Source: Acanthococcus lagerstroemiae
Lineage: Eukaryota > Arthropoda > Insecta > Hemiptera > Eriococcidae
Length of the DNA stretch: 64,000 bases
NCBI GenBank assembly: GCA_031841125.1
Contig: CM063109.1
Location: 27,623,321-27,687,320 of the forward strand
Direction of reading: 5' to 3'
Part shown: in pieces, positions 11,589 through 23,406 of the stretch
How the letters are laid out: each line of letters begins with the position of its first letter
Position numbering within the stretch: position 1 is the first letter of the stretch
The notes under the pieces: generated by a model
Databases searched by the model: none
What the model was told of the DNA's origin: nothing
Seen by the model: the letters and a program-made list of their open reading frames with translations, nothing else
Translations under genes and position numbers: made by a program

Positions 11589-11888
11589 TATGATTATAAC
11601 ATAAGAGTAGGAGAAAATAAAGTTGTTACTGGTTATTGAAATGGCAAGAGAGTACAGAGCAAAAACATTAATGCTTTTTGCTTAACTTCTGTGTTTCATT
11701 CGTGGGTTGGGTCCAGGTTGCTGGTTGGGATATTATGTATTGCGATTATCTCTCCCAACCCTAAAAAGCAAACCAAGTTAAGCATAAAGCATTAATTTCT
11801 TTGCCCTGTGCCCTGTGCTCTCTTGCCAATTCAATAACCAGTGACAACTTCGTTTTCTCCTACTGTTATGTCACAATCATACATAATT
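11583..11888. mobile_element. palindromic element with arms of about 110 bp
   Basis: Left arm 11583-11696 and right arm 11772-11888 are reverse complements at roughly 85-90 percent by eye. Shared blocks are ATTATGTATGATT, CAT(A)AGAGTAGGAGAAAA, ACTGGTTATTGAA and GGCAAGAGAG. A central spacer of about 75 bp contains the GGGTTGGG region. It directly abuts, and by a few bases overlaps, the MITE to its left. Foldback-type structure; no ORF. Confidence 0.6.
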
Positions 11889-13881
11889 AGAATTCAAAAG
11901 TTCATATTACATACCTAATATTAAGCTAAAGCTTGAAAAATTGCAATCTTTAACTTTAAGAATTCCACAACAATTCCGCAACTTTTAAAAATTCCCAAAC
12001 TTTGTGCAAATATTTAATTTCAAGTTCATATAACTACCACGCTGTCAGATCTACTGGGACAATTGACACAGTCTTACCAAATCCCTGTGAAATTCAATGT
12101 AAATAAATCGCCATATTCGTGCGATTTTGAATTTATCAATTCATGAAAATACTCCTACCATTCAGTGTTTCAAATTAAATTCGGAATTTTGTGATTGAAT
12201 GGGAATTCGGATTCCACGTTTTTCTATCTCTACATTAGAATAGTTTTCAATGAATTCCTATTCATTTCTAATAAGAAATTCAAGAGAATTCAACCTGCGT
12301 GATCCCTGATGGAAGATGAAAATACAATTTATATAAACTATTAATGAAATGGTGAGAGATTTATTTAAACAGAAAATCACAATCACTTAAATTAAAATTA
12401 TTTCAAAATCATAAAAGAATTAACATTCAGATTCAACTGGTTCAGTTAATCGTTAATCATTAAAGTAAAGTGATAACCTTCATTGTAAACAAACACCGGA
12501 GTACGGCTGCTTAGTTTGTTAAAGAGTGTGTATGTCTTTTTCAATATTTGCATTTCTTATTTGTAATAGCTAATAGGGTATAGTAACCATCAATAGGAAT
12601 GCCAGAATTCTGAAATCAAAAAGGCTCTTCTCTGTTAATATTTTAAGGTACTTTTTTCTGTCATGAACAGTAGGTTTAATTTTTAGGGTTGGCCCAGCCA
12701 AGCTTTATACAATAGGAATATAAACCTGCACTAGAGTACGCTGCAAAATTATTGTGTGGGTGAAAATAAATGGGTGATCATGTGTTCTTTCAAATAGAAA
12801 AACTGCTGTATTCAGTAGGGTAAAAAAAAAAATGAATAGGCAGTGTAACCGAGAGTTTCCAAAGTTGGTAGCCCTGTGCTGAAAAGGTGATTGTGGATGT
12901 TATCCCATAAGAATGCATAAAACTTGAATTCGCTTTTTCCAGTCAACAAGATGTTTTCCTGCGGCTTATAATAGATGAATTTAGAGATTGAGGTCTCTAG
13001 TTTTCCTTTATGAACTTGAAATGACTCCATTTTCCATGTATTAGTTGCTTACAAGCGCGTTTTGTGCCAATGGTAAACTTCTATAAGAAAAACAGTAATT
13101 TGAAAATCAACTTATTTATCTAACTAAAGTGAATAAAGTGCATTAAATTACCTTTCATCATAAACTAGAGACTTCAGGCTTCAATTTAACATGTTATATG
13201 ACTCAAGAAAACCTATTTTCAGCAATATTATGGAAGCTTTAAAGTATATTAACTTCACACATATTCTTATGGGAACATCATCCTTGATTGCCTTTTCAAG
13301 AGGTTGATACTAGCAAACCTGGTCACAGTTACCATGCCTATAGAAATTATTTTACCAGTAGAACTGATTATAATTCAAATTTTTGATGATGATGCAGTTA
13401 AATTTAGGACAAATTTTCTTTGAAAGTGAATTTCTAATCGACTTAATGATAGCTGAAGTTTGCTACCGGCTTATGGGAAATCATAAGTGATCACTCAAAT
13501 TTTATACAGCGCTGCCAACACTTGAAACTTTAAGTTTATATCCCAATGGAAATAATAATAAAGTTCTATCTGACACAACAGTGGCGCTTGCTGCGCTGTA
13601 TTCGTGCTTGCAGTTTTAAAAGTAAGCGTGTGGACAAACAAATGAGATACACGAGAATGAACCGCGTTTGCTCTTGACAGTGGCACTTGTGGTTTTGGAT
13701 GTAAAAGTGAACGCAATTGTGTGTAAAAGAAACAGATAGGAAGATGGTCTTACATTATGCTTACAGTCTCTGCAAAAGTGACTCAAGGTATCAACATAAG
13801 GAATTGATGAAAAGAGTTCATTTTGCGAGGTTTGTAATGTGTATTATTGTGTATGATTCTTGCTGAAAGTAGGGTTTGTGT
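11889..13881. other. unassigned intergenic sequence, about 2 kb
   Basis: No gene, RNA or clear element recognised. Frames at 12812-13030 and 13495-13716 have no domain and lie in AT-rich sequence. Confidence 0.4.
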
Positions 13882-14085
13882 GAACCAACCAACATTTGCA
13901 AACAAAATGAGTTATTAGTATCCTAGGAAAGAATATAAAAGGTAAACTTTTTCAGAATAGGGCCCCCAATTTAAAAATGTGTACTCACAGTAAACGCTAT
14001 GTCATATACTTTCTACATTGCTCTTGAACTTACAATCACGTGTTCTCAAGAAACAGATTTTGCTGGTTTTTCCCCTTATGCTTAA
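13882..14085. mobile_element. MITE-like element, copy 2 (inverted, truncated)
   Basis: Reverse-complement match to the interior of 11324-11588, sharing GAACCAACCAACATTTG, a GGCCCCC block, AAAAATGTGTACTCAC, GCTATGTCATA and GCTCTTGAACTT. The distal terminal repeat is degenerate. This shows that the element is a family with more than one copy. Confidence 0.6.
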
Positions 14086-14186
14086 CGTACTTTTTGTTCA
14101 AAGTTGGTTAGTGGAATAGTCGCCCAGACTTCAGCTGAAAGGCCGTCCCTATTACTAGAGGTCGCAAAGCGACCTGGTTTGTTAGA

Positions 14187-15104
14187 GTTATACTAAAGCA
14201 CTGTAAACATGAGTAAGATTGTTCGCCATTTTGACTCTTACTGCGCCCATAGATGCCGAATTGACTACGCGGTAACAGAGTTGGCCTGCCGATTGTGACC
14301 GTCATGTATTTGTGACCATACGTGAATGAACGTCACAATCTCACAATAAATTGATTGTGACTAGTCACGATAAATACCCCTCCTACCAAATACGCGACGG
14401 TCACAAATACAGGTGTTAAAAATATAAAAAATATTTGAATTTCGCAAGTTGAAAGTTAATAAAAAATACTGAATCAATGTATCACTTCAAAGGTTCAAAT
14501 ATTTAATATTTCATTCTTATCGGGGGTGCGCACTCTCACTGATAAGGAGTTTCCTGTTTTTAGTTTGTACACCTACCGCAATAAGCGCTGAGTGTATTTT
14601 CAGTTTTCAAACTTGAACGCAATGGTCAAGCCGCTCAAACCTTGAACATCAAATTTTGAATTATTCATCTGTCATGTCAAAATCTCAGCCGACAGTATTC
14701 TTCAACTTTCCTTTCCAGTTTCAGTTTTCACTTCTCACAAATACAAAATCAAAAACCAATTTTTTATTATGACCATACACAACAAACGTGACCTGGATCA
14801 TGGTACTGGTCATAAGTATGTGACCATGTCTTAAAATGACATATGTGATCAATAAATGTCCGGTCTAATAACTTGGTAGGTAATTATTTGACCTGGGCAT
14901 GAAAAATGAACTATATAATAGGGGGTTAGAAAACGCAATTTTGCAGCTAAAACGTTTGTAACCGTGACCTATTGTGACGGTCATTTATCCAACTCTGCGC
15001 GGTACGCTCTGCATAGTCAGATTCAGCATCCACGGGCATGGTTTGAGTCAAACTGGTGGACAATGGTACTTACACAAAGTATACAGAGCTCTAGTTATAC
15101 TCTG
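14187..15104. mobile_element. palindromic element split by a hAT-type insertion
   Basis: Left arm 14187-14268 and right arm 15002-15104 are imperfect reverse complements, sharing GAGTTATAC/GTATAACTC-type ends, a GACTC/GAGTC block and a CCGAATTGACTA/TAGTCAGATTCAGC block. The hAT-like element 14276-14997 sits at the dyad centre. A perfect GGTCGC-AAA-GCGACC hairpin lies just left, at about 14160. Confidence 0.55.
14276..14997. mobile_element. non-autonomous hAT-type element with 8-bp target duplication
   Basis: Ends are CAGAGTTGG and CCAACTCTG, followed inward on both sides by GTGAC/GTCAC-rich subterminal repeats (TGACCGTCA occurs near both ends). The flanking 8-mers are CGCGGTAA (14268-14275) and CGCGGTAC (14998-15005), a 7/8 match and the length expected of hAT transposition. 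722 bp, no transposase. Confidence 0.75.
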
Positions 15105-15290
15105 GATAAAAACAAATGGAGATGATGATCGCAGTTATGTAATATGAGGGTGTGGAACCCTAATTCGCCGGGAATTCCACATCACTGGCTTTGTGTTATT
15201 CTGTTGAACATAATGCGATATTCACGCTTACTTTTTGCAAAAAGACCTATTTGAGAATGCCTTGGTATAAAATAGAAAAATAGTATATTA

Positions 15291-15400
15291 CACACCAAGA
15301 GTTGAAAGTGAGTGTTTACATGGCGAGGGAAGGTTTGCAAACGAGCATAGCGAGTGAGCAATTCCCGAGTCATGTAAACTAACTTTTGGCTCTTGTTGTG
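15291..15400. repeat. imperfect palindrome of about 110 bp
   Basis: CACACCAAGAG at the left pairs with CTCTTGTTGTG at the right; inward, GTTTACATG pairs with CATGTAAAC. The loop contains GAGCATAGCGAGTGAG. Likely a small foldback element. It ends 7 bp before the next inverted-repeat element. Confidence 0.55.
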
Positions 15401-15407
15401 GAAGATA

Positions 15408-15943
15408 TTTTTTATACTACTTGATCAGAAGCGGCAATGTTTTTCGCTGACATGGTCTGTATTTTTATTTATTTTTTTAAATCTATTTATTTATTTAAAT
15501 TATAGACAGGTGATTTTTGTATGCGTAATTAATTCAAAAATTAAATTGTTCAGTTAATTACTACAAAGTACAGTATCGCAGTCTTGTCTTCAGTTTATTC
15601 ACGTGAACAAACACCATACACAGGTAGTGGCCAGCAAAAACGTAACGACAGTTACCAACAAACGGTAACAGCTGTACTACCTCGTGAATATTTAAATGCG
15701 TTCTTAAGTCGCTACTTTGTAGTTCGCTCCGTGGCCGAGTGGTTAGGAGACAATCGCTGCATTTTAGTCACATGTTTCAATGGACGCGGGTTTGATTCCC
15801 CGATTGTAAAAACGCTTTACATTGAGGGACGTTTACTTAACATGCAGGTTTTGTCAGCACTCGATGCATGAATGATAGGCGCTTCTTGTCTTCTGTAAAA
15901 CACCAATGTAAACATTGCCTTTCTGATTAAGTAGTATAAAAAA
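15408..15943. mobile_element. inverted-repeat element of 536 bp
   Basis: Terminal inverted repeats are TTTTTTATACTACTTGATCA at 15408 and its reverse complement with one change ending at 15943. Similarity extends inward through GGCAATGTTT, about 34 bp in all. The element encloses tRNA-like A and B boxes. The 95-codon frame inside shows no domain. No target duplication was found. Confidence 0.65.
15725..15810 (+). promoter_or_regulatory. tRNA-like A and B boxes (Pol III-type), degenerate
   Basis: GTGGCCGAGTGG (15731) matches the A box of class II (Ser/Leu) tRNAs, and GCGGGTTTGATTCCCC (15786) matches a B box, spaced about 55 bp apart. D and acceptor stems do not pair, so this is not a functional tRNA gene. 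It is probably a tRNA fossil or the head of a SINE carried inside the inverted-repeat element. Confidence 0.5.
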
Positions 15944-16822
15944 CAAATTTACTCACCCAAAAATAGCAAGATGTTATCGCAAAAGCAGGGCAATTGTATG
16001 AGCATGTATTCCTATGTTAAGAATGCAAAGACACGAAATACTAGGTCGGTGCAAAATCAGTTTTGTTGTCAGTGTTGCCAGTTGCGAGAAATCTATACAG
16101 TGCTTCGTCTTAGGTTATGCGCCATCTTAGAACGCGCTTCCCTGCATATATTTCAATACTCTGCCAGAATTGGTTTCAGACTATTCTTGATTCTTTTTCA
16201 TGTGGCCCGTTGAGTCTTCAAAGCTTTTTCCAGATTCATAAAGGTTCTTAGAAGGCTGTTTTAAACCTCTGTAGTATCTACTCTTCCGGACACGTTTAAG
16301 ATTATTCCAAATGTATTTCAGACTACAGTAGACTTCAGATTATCCAGCATAAACGAGGATTTAGATTAACGGGACTACTAAAAGTCCTGATAAAACAGCG
16401 TTTTTTTTTTAAATTTTTGTTTTGTTTTTTATTGCCTCCTTATTACATGTATGAATGTCAGTGTACAGTAAAATATTCCAGAAGATCATATTATGGTTAT
16501 TATAGTACATAAAATAAGTATTTAAAAAAAATAGAGCCCACAGGGGGCAAAATTTTGTGGCCCCCTCCTAATTAGGGTATCGAAATCTTTTGTAGCCTAA
16601 AACCTATTCTGGGTTCATACGAACACATCCAGAAAGTACAAACCACCAGCTCTTATGATTCATCCGCCAACCTCGAACAAACAGACAAACTTACACTTTT
16701 ACATACCTAATAGAGATGTACGCAATACTGATTACATATGAGATAATTTTGTTTTTACGAAACAAAAGAGTTACTCCGACTACCTGCAAACACCTTGGAC
16801 ATGGCTCGATGTCCTGCTGTAC
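15944..16822. other. unassigned sequence downstream of transporter B
   Basis: Around 16324-16378, CAGTAGACTTCAGATTATCC and GATTAACGGGACTAC resemble terminal sequence of pogo/Tigger-type DNA elements, as does 22984-23030. Nothing else recognised. Confidence 0.35.
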
Positions 16823-18280
16823 TCACGTTCCATATCGAGTTTGTATTTCCATCAAAGTCAAACCTTTGGTCTCTACATAGTACCAGTAACTGACCAGTGT
16901 GGCTATAAATGCTAAAATCGCGTACAATAGGAAATTGAAGCCAATGCCCAGAATAGAAGCTACAGGAAAGAACAACGCTAGGAAAACGGTCCCTGTGCCA
17001 GTTCTGCAGATTGTTACTATGCAAGAAGCGCGCATTTTCAACGCGTACGGAAACATTTCTGCACCTAAAACGCGGGTTATCGGTAGCAGGGTACACTGAT
17101 AAACTGCAAGCGAAAGCAGATTCAATACAACTATAATGCTGGGCAGAACTGGTATCCTATTCTCCCAGGTTGTTTCGATGTAAAAAAGTATACTCTCGCC
17201 TGACTGGAAAACGGCGAGCGAGCCGAACCCGAATAAAAGCAAAAACCGTCTTCCACATGTATCCATAACCATTGGGGATAGCATTGCCCCGATCAATGCT
17301 GTCAAGCCCATCAAGTTCATAACTACATCTGCATTCAACTCATTGCTATACGGCTTCACGATAATCGGTCCGTAAGTTGTGAAGGACTGAATACCGTTTG
17401 AGTATGCGATCGCGTTTATAAAAAAAAGAAACGAGCATAATCTGAGATTTGTTGCGGATTTTAACAGCTGTACGAGTGATGTTGGATCCGCTTTTGCTTC
17501 TTCCGTGTACTTCTGCAGCTCTTGAAAACGTGCGACCACCTGACTGGTTGTCAGATCGGGATTCAGAGTACATATATTTTTCGTCGCTTCATCTTCCCTG
17601 CCGATCATGATCAGATGATAAGGAGATTCAAGTGAGAAGTACAAAAGGAGCAATGCGACCACTGTGAAGAAACAAGGAATCGCACACAGCAGCGTGTAGG
17701 ATTTGAATAACGCCAGCACGAATGTTATTTCGGTTCCCAAAGCGTACATGAATACGAGAGCTGCCGTTGAAATGCCTCGAATACGAGGTGAGCTGACTTC
17801 AGCCACGTAGTTGTAGGCTATCGCTTCGAACATAACCATACCGGCACCTAACATGAACTGCGATAGCAAAATAGCAGGCAGAGAGCTCGCTGTTGTTGTT
17901 ATCATCCAACCGAAGAACTGAAGAAACGTCGAAATTAAGAGTAGTTTTGTTTTGCTTCTATTTTCGAAAAATAAGCCGAACATGAACACGCAGGCCAGTC
18001 TGCCGCACCCCTGCACTGTCCCGAGCCATATTACGGCGTCGCGAGTTATAGGTATCGGAGAATCTTCGCTTAAAAGCTGCTGAGTCGCCGACGACGGCCA
18101 TCCCACTGCCAGACCCTCGACAAAAGCGAGCGAATAAGCTGAAAATTAAGAGGATATGACACAATCAAAAGTTCATGTACGTACCTATATTATGATTATT
18201 GAGATGTCGAATTGAGAAGTTTGCATGGGCGTACTTGAGGCGATGCAGCGCAGCTGTCGAAACGTTGATGTCGATATCAT
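16823..18280 (-). CDS. MFS sugar transporter, Tret1-like (paralog B), two exons
   Basis: Predicted 12-helix carrier of about 453 aa. Exon 2 is 18138-16823, after the acceptor TTTTCAG. Proposed exon 1 is 18280-18235 (ATG, 15 codons plus one base), with donor GTACGC and a 96-bp intron, phase 1 at the same alignment position as paralog A. Exon 1 has the FRQL block; Arg-Gln here is typical of insect Tret1 N-termini. Motifs: GWPSSAT after TM1, AEVSSPRIRG at about 128-137, ESPYHL at about 186-191, CGRRF at about 310-314, AEMFPYALK at about 375-383, VETKGLTL at about 437-444. The first-half GRR loop is degenerate (ENRSKTK) and TM7 reads SNGIQSFTTYGP in place of QQxSGxN, so substrate is uncertain. 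A stronger-looking GTACGT donor further downstream would put a stop in frame and was not used. No frame damage. Confidence 0.87.
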
Positions 18281-20299
18281 GTCGGCGATGGCGATCCAAC
18301 CATCCAATTGTGGTTAATCAAATCACGTGCTCACCGCAGTGCTGGTGCGTTGGAAATGTGAAAATTGCTGGAAAGCTGAATACTGGTTGTCTTTGAAAAT
18401 CGTTGCTTCGGAAATGTGCACATTGTTGAATGAATACGGCCTGTCCGCGAAAGTCGTTACATGTACAGTGAGCGATAGTGCGGACTTGATAACGAATTAG
18501 GATACTAAATTTGCATCAGATTGGCGTAGAAGGTAGAACACGTCAGTTAGTACTTTCTTAATTTTTTAAAACCAGTCCGACGTCGGTGTAAATCGAAACA
18601 CAACAACCTACGGCAACCGAAGCCACTCATTAAAAAATCGGCCTCTTTAAAAGCGATGGGTTGAATGTATTTCTTTTTTCACCTTGATCATTAAGGCTGC
18701 CGATTTCATGTAAAAACATTTTTTCTTGTATGGAACCTGATTCTGTATATCTTGGATATCTTTTTGCGAAACATCAAATTCTGAGTAAAACAAGCCCTAT
18801 TTGTTGTAGCATATTTTTACATATGTTATAATAGCGTATTTACACTGGTTCCTAATTTTACCGACTTCTCGAAGAAAAGGGAGGTATTACACTCGTCACA
18901 GTTGTCAAGATGGGGGTGGGGCAATGTTTTTTTTTTTTTTTACGTTTTAGAATGTGTAGATAACAACTGTAACAGTGGCTGAATTTCTGGTTTCCTTATA
19001 CATATATGAGTGGCTTCATGGCTTGGTTCCAAAAGTGACATTATCCAAAAACGTGATTTTTCAATACAAGCGAAAACCCGCCACAGACCAGGCAAGTAAC
19101 TTTCAACGCTCGGAAATGGTTTCAGGCTGTCCTTCGATCATCCAGTAAACAACTTAGTTCATAATTTCGCCGATAGAGTGCGCATAAACGAAGATTTACC
19201 TCTTTAAAGAATGGATATATTGTTAGTTTTGACTCCAAGGTAGAATTTTTTTTAGGGTCGGCTACTAGTAGCCGAGCCTATTGCAATCGATATTTCCATT
19301 ATTATTTTTTTTCTGTTCCAGTATATTAGTTCGTACCTCTTGACACTGGTAGCGCTGACTGTCTACTTTGGTTATCATAGCGCAATACTACCCTCATTTC
19401 TATGGTCTAGATCAGTGTTATGATATGAAGGTATCCTTGGGCGCTGGGCACTGGGCACCTCAGCATTAGTGTTTATGTTTAGTGTTCTGTGCATATAGAT
19501 TACATTAAAATGGAAAATGAATCCTGAACGCATTGAATGGAATGATAGGGAAAAGTAATTCTCGTAATTCGCGGTTGAAAGCCAAGTGGCTGACATCTGG
19601 TGGCAGAACCAGCAACTTCACAGTTATGGTATGAAAAATTAATCGCTCCCATTAGAAATGTACAGGCGATGATTCGATATTTTGAAATTCTTAAAAATTA
19701 CAGTTTTTTTACGATAGGTATTAACCGAATGCAGTTCTGTGCGCTATAAACTACAAATAAAAATGGTCTTCCAAAAGGAATGGACGTTCAAGTGTTCGTA
19801 AAACAAAAAAGATCTTGACTCCCCAATCCCCATGTAAAAGTACAGGAGAAATCCATATTTTCATATCATATCGGATTCCTGTTGTTTACGAGTGTTAGTG
19901 TGTATGTGTATATTACAGTCGACTGTAGCGCTTCTGGTGAGCGTTTCAACCGCGAATGGTGTGTTCTGTCCTTCTGTGTTGATCGGGTATTTTTCGTGAA
20001 AGTTTTTATTAGGGTCGTCGAAGCCGTTAACCGTTAACATTCCTGAATTACATTGTTTTGATCATTTTTTATGATTAATTATCTCTCTATATATTGAAAA
20101 CCAAAACTCTTCCTCCCCCGCCCCCTCCTCCTCCTGAAAAAACCGCGCTGCGGTTTGCCTACCTGAAAATTGGAATAATTGCAGGGGCAGATCAGCTACT
20201 TTGAAGGACATAATCCGTTTTAACATAAAAGATCTCCAAGTTTTAAGACATAACCGACATAATAAGACATAAAATGACATAATTACCCATAATCTTCAA
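18281..20299. other. unassigned intergenic sequence, about 2 kb
   Basis: Upstream of transporter B. The only structured item is a perfect 16-bp palindrome, CGGCTACTAGTAGCCG, at 19259-19274. A T run lies near 18928. No gene recognised. Confidence 0.4.
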
Positions 20300-21290
20300 G
20301 ATCACAAGTCGCTGCAGGTTGCCTACCCTGCCCTTTAATTGCTCAATTTTCCAGGGGTAGCCTACCCTCAGGAGGGGGTTCATGGTTGAGAAGGGAGCTC
20401 CTGAAGGGGGAAGAGGGCCTTGTGGGGGCGTGGGCTGTGGACGGAGATGAAGGCCCTGGATGGAGCGGGAGTAAGCGGACCTGGTGGAGGAGAAAGTCCT
20501 TGGTGAGAGAGGAGACCTCGGAGAGAAATGGCCGTGGTGCGGGAGGAGCTGGTGGCGGGGTGGGGTCTTGAGGGGAAGGGCTCTCAGGGGAGGGATGGTC
20601 ATGGTTGTGAGAGCTCCTGGGTGGATGGTCAGGGATCTTCAAGGGGGTTGGAGAGCCATAGTGAGGACAGGGGCCCTGAAGGGAGATGGAGCCCAGGGGG
20701 TAGTGGTGGGTGAGAGGTCCTTGTGGCGGAGGAAATCCTTGGTTGGAGAGGGTGGTCATTGAGGAAGGAGGAGGTAATGGTGGGTGAGGATCCTAGAGGG
20801 GCAGTAAAATTTTGGTAGATAAAGGCCCGGGGGTGTAAGAGGTACTCATGGTAGAGGAGTGAGCTCCTAAAGGGGAGGAAAACCACGGTGGTGGCGGGGA
20901 CTGTAGAGGGAGGTAAAGGGCCCGAGTGGGGAGGGGGGTAATAGTGAGGAAGGGGTCCTGGTGGAGGAGGAAGTTCTTCGTGAGAGAGCCGGCCGGGAGG
21001 GCGCTGGTCCCGGAGAGGGGGTTTTGAGGGGAAAGGTTCTTGAGCGGGAGGGGTGGTCATGGTGGTGGAAGCTCCTGGTTGGAGGACCAGGGGATCTTCG
21101 AGGTGGTTGAGCGAGGAGGCCGTAGGGTGATAGAGCCGCGAAAGGGAAGGCTGTGGAGAGAGACTAAGGCCGCCATTGGGAGGGAGTAGAGACTGCGGAT
21201 CGCCTACCCTGCCCCACTAATTGTTTGTTTCTCCATGGGTAGCCTACCCCTAGGAGGTGGTTCATGGTGGAGGGAGCTTCAGAATGGGAA
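20300..21290 (+). repeat. GC-rich, purine-biased tandem repeat, two large diverged units
   Basis: The block near 20322-20400 (GCCTACCCTGCCC, GGGTAGCCTACCC, GGTTCATGGT) recurs at 21198-21275, a period of about 880 bp. Inside, GAGGGGAAGG..GGATGGTCATGG..GGATCTTC at about 20568-20645 recurs at 21025-21100. Composition and strand bias (G-rich on plus) differ sharply from the flanks. Minus-strand Pro/Ser-rich and plus-strand Gly/Arg-rich frames arise from the repeat and are not taken as genes. Confidence 0.7.
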
Positions 21291-21361
21291 GGAGATCCAT
21301 TGGTGGCGTGGCCTCAGGAGGAGGATAAAGGCCCTGGGTGGTGTGGGGGGTAATGGTGAGT

Positions 21362-22056
21362 AAGAGGTCCTGGTGGAAGAGGACTATACAAAGACTTGGT
21401 CACAGGCTTCGAACTGAATACTCTGCTGGTAAGGCGCCAACTATTTTCGTTACTATACATATGTATACAAACTCCTTCATAGCAAAATAGACGCCCCCCT
21501 CCAACTAAGTCAAATAGGCATTAAAGTACCATCCCACCCAAACAGGACAAGAGAGCTATTTCATATTATTACCGCCCGAACCGAAAGTTACCATTCTAGT
21601 GGACTGAACTCAATTCTTCGCCTGTATAATCAATTAGCACTACAGTCACCAGAAATTGATATCTTTTGTCTAAGAAATACAGAATTCCGCAGAACAATAC
21701 TGCCCCAGTTACCTGTCTTTCTATAAATCACCTGATGTTCTCTCTTCACACCACTACCTACCATTAATTATTTTATTCTGATATACATATTATCTTACGT
21801 TTCCACCCTTCCCATCCATCATCTTCCACAAACCCCCTCCTTCCCCTCTCATTTCTCTCACCCCTCGTGTCTGTCTGTCTCTCTTTCTCTTATTTAGTTC
21901 TTATTTTATTATTATTTTTTCTTTTATTAAGTTTTTATTTTACTATTATTTTTTCTTTTAGGTGTTCAGTTTTTATTTTACTACTTTTGTGTCCCCCCCG
22001 TCTCCCGTAAATGGCCGTGTGGCTGTGTGGAGCTTGTAATAAATAAAATAAAATAA
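21362..22056 (+). mobile_element. CR1/Jockey-like LINE 3' end with A-rich tail
   Basis: The frame leading to the TAA at about 21726 has the C-terminal signature of CR1/Jockey-type ORF2: LLHSKIDAPLQL, IGIKVPSHPNRTRELFHI, SSGLNSILRLYNQLA and EIDIFCL..FRR. An upstream piece, LLVRRQLFSLLY, is one frame off, so at least one indel is present. A pyrimidine-rich 3' UTR of about 310 bp follows, ending in AATAAAATAAAATAAA. 5'-truncated and inactive. The 5' limit against the GC-rich repeat is approximate. Confidence 0.75.
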
Positions 22057-22840
22057 ATTAACAACTGTAGACCCATCAGTCTCTCGTCAAACACGCACAA
22101 AATATTTATGAAGATACTAAAAAACAGACTGTACAGTGAATTAGACCAAAATCAGGACGAAACTCAAGCCGGTTTCCGAAAGGGATACTCGACAATTGAC
22201 CATCTCAACACGGTAAATCAGGTTATAGAGAAGGCTAGGGAATACCAACTAGAATTGCACCTACTGTTTATCGAATTCAGTAAAACATTTGATACTGTGG
22301 ATCACAACAGCCTGTGTGAAGCCTTGAATAAACAAGAAAGACGACTAAAAATTACTAACATACTTAGAAATATGTACGAGGACTCAGTAGCGTACATAAG
22401 GCTGGAGAAAGAGGGAAAAAGTTCTGGATATGGAGGGCAGTTAAATAGGCAGTCCCGCTATCACCGAATTTATTCCCTTGTATGCTCGAAAATGTCTTCA
22501 GAAAGCTAAATTGGTAGGAGGGTATACAAATTAATGGAGTCAGGCTAAACAATCTTGAATTCACCAAAGACATAATTCTGATATCAAACAACATAGATGA
22601 AATTACAGGAGTGCCAGAAGAACTGTTTAAAACGTGCAAAATGGTAGGATTAGAAGGCAACAGATCGAAAACAAGATACATGAGTAACAACCCAAACACC
22701 AAATTAATGTACAATAGAAGGAATGAAAATTGAGAAGACAATAGGGCAGATCGTCTCCTTCGAAAACAAGCTGGAAAAGGAGATCAAAGCGCAGAACACA
22801 AATATGGAGAGAGGATATTGGGTAGGGGTGTCAAGTACCA
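22057..22840 (+). mobile_element. RTE-like reverse transcriptase fragment
   Basis: Begins right after the A-rich tail with CRPISLSSN, then QAGFRKGYSTIDHLNTVNQV and FIEFSKTFDTVDH (usual FIDFxKAFDTVDH). Further on it reads LEFTKDIILIS where YADD-type catalytic Asp residues should be, followed by CKMVGLEGNRSKTRYMS. It stops near GYWVG at about 22840. The catalytic motif is lost and frames are broken, so it is a dead fragment. It is cut at both ends. Confidence 0.75.
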
Positions 22841-23406
22841 AACAAAAGAAAGTATCGATTAGTATCGATTGGGTGTTCAAAAGTATAGATACTATCGATA
22901 CCTTCACCTTGCCAGGCAAGGTCAACAAATAAAATAAAACTAAAGAATCAAAATCAGCTACTATCTATTTTTTTACTACATACAGTGGTAGTGTCCCGAT
23001 TAACCGGAATTCGGATTATCCGGATATTGAAAATAGGTTCTCGTCACCGGCCCAATGGTATGATCAGGAAAATTTGGTAACCTCCTGCCCTAATGACCTT
23101 AATATCGTCGTGTGAACTTAAAACTTGAATCATGTCCATAAATCGATTAATCTATCTAACAAACAATAACGTTAATGAACATGAATTCCAGAGGGTTAGT
23201 TGAGTACAATCTCCCAAGAGCAGCCAATATCAAAATTCGCTGCGCCAGGATGTCTACCGGTCCCGGAATTCCCGGAAACACCGAAGAAGTCCCAGAATCT
23301 ACCTAACTATTGCCAAAGGTCCCAGAATTTTGTTACAAATATTGGACATAATTCTTTCCCCAAAGCTTGGACTGTTTCCCCGTTGCATGGAGACTGCTTT
23401 GTGCGT
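22841..23406. other. unassigned sequence with possible pogo/Tigger-type end
   Basis: Around 22984-23030, CAGTGGTAGTGTCCCGATTA and ATTCGGATTATCCGGAT resemble terminal repeats of pogo/Tigger-type elements; no partner end or transposase is seen. The rest is unassigned. Confidence 0.35.

Noticed and set aside
15725..15810. Functional tRNA gene
   Set aside because: A and B boxes are present but D and acceptor stems do not pair; called tRNA-like only.
18181..18234. Use of the strong-looking GTACGT donor at about 18184 for transporter B
   Set aside because: In the frame needed for exon 2 it gives no start codon, and in the frame of the ATG it places TAG before the junction; the GTACGC donor at 18234 gives the conserved phase and the RQL motif.
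20062..21060. Pro/Ser-rich (minus) and Gly/Arg-rich (plus) ORFs
   Set aside because: They are frames through a GC-rich tandem repeat; overlapping frames on both strands are equally open.
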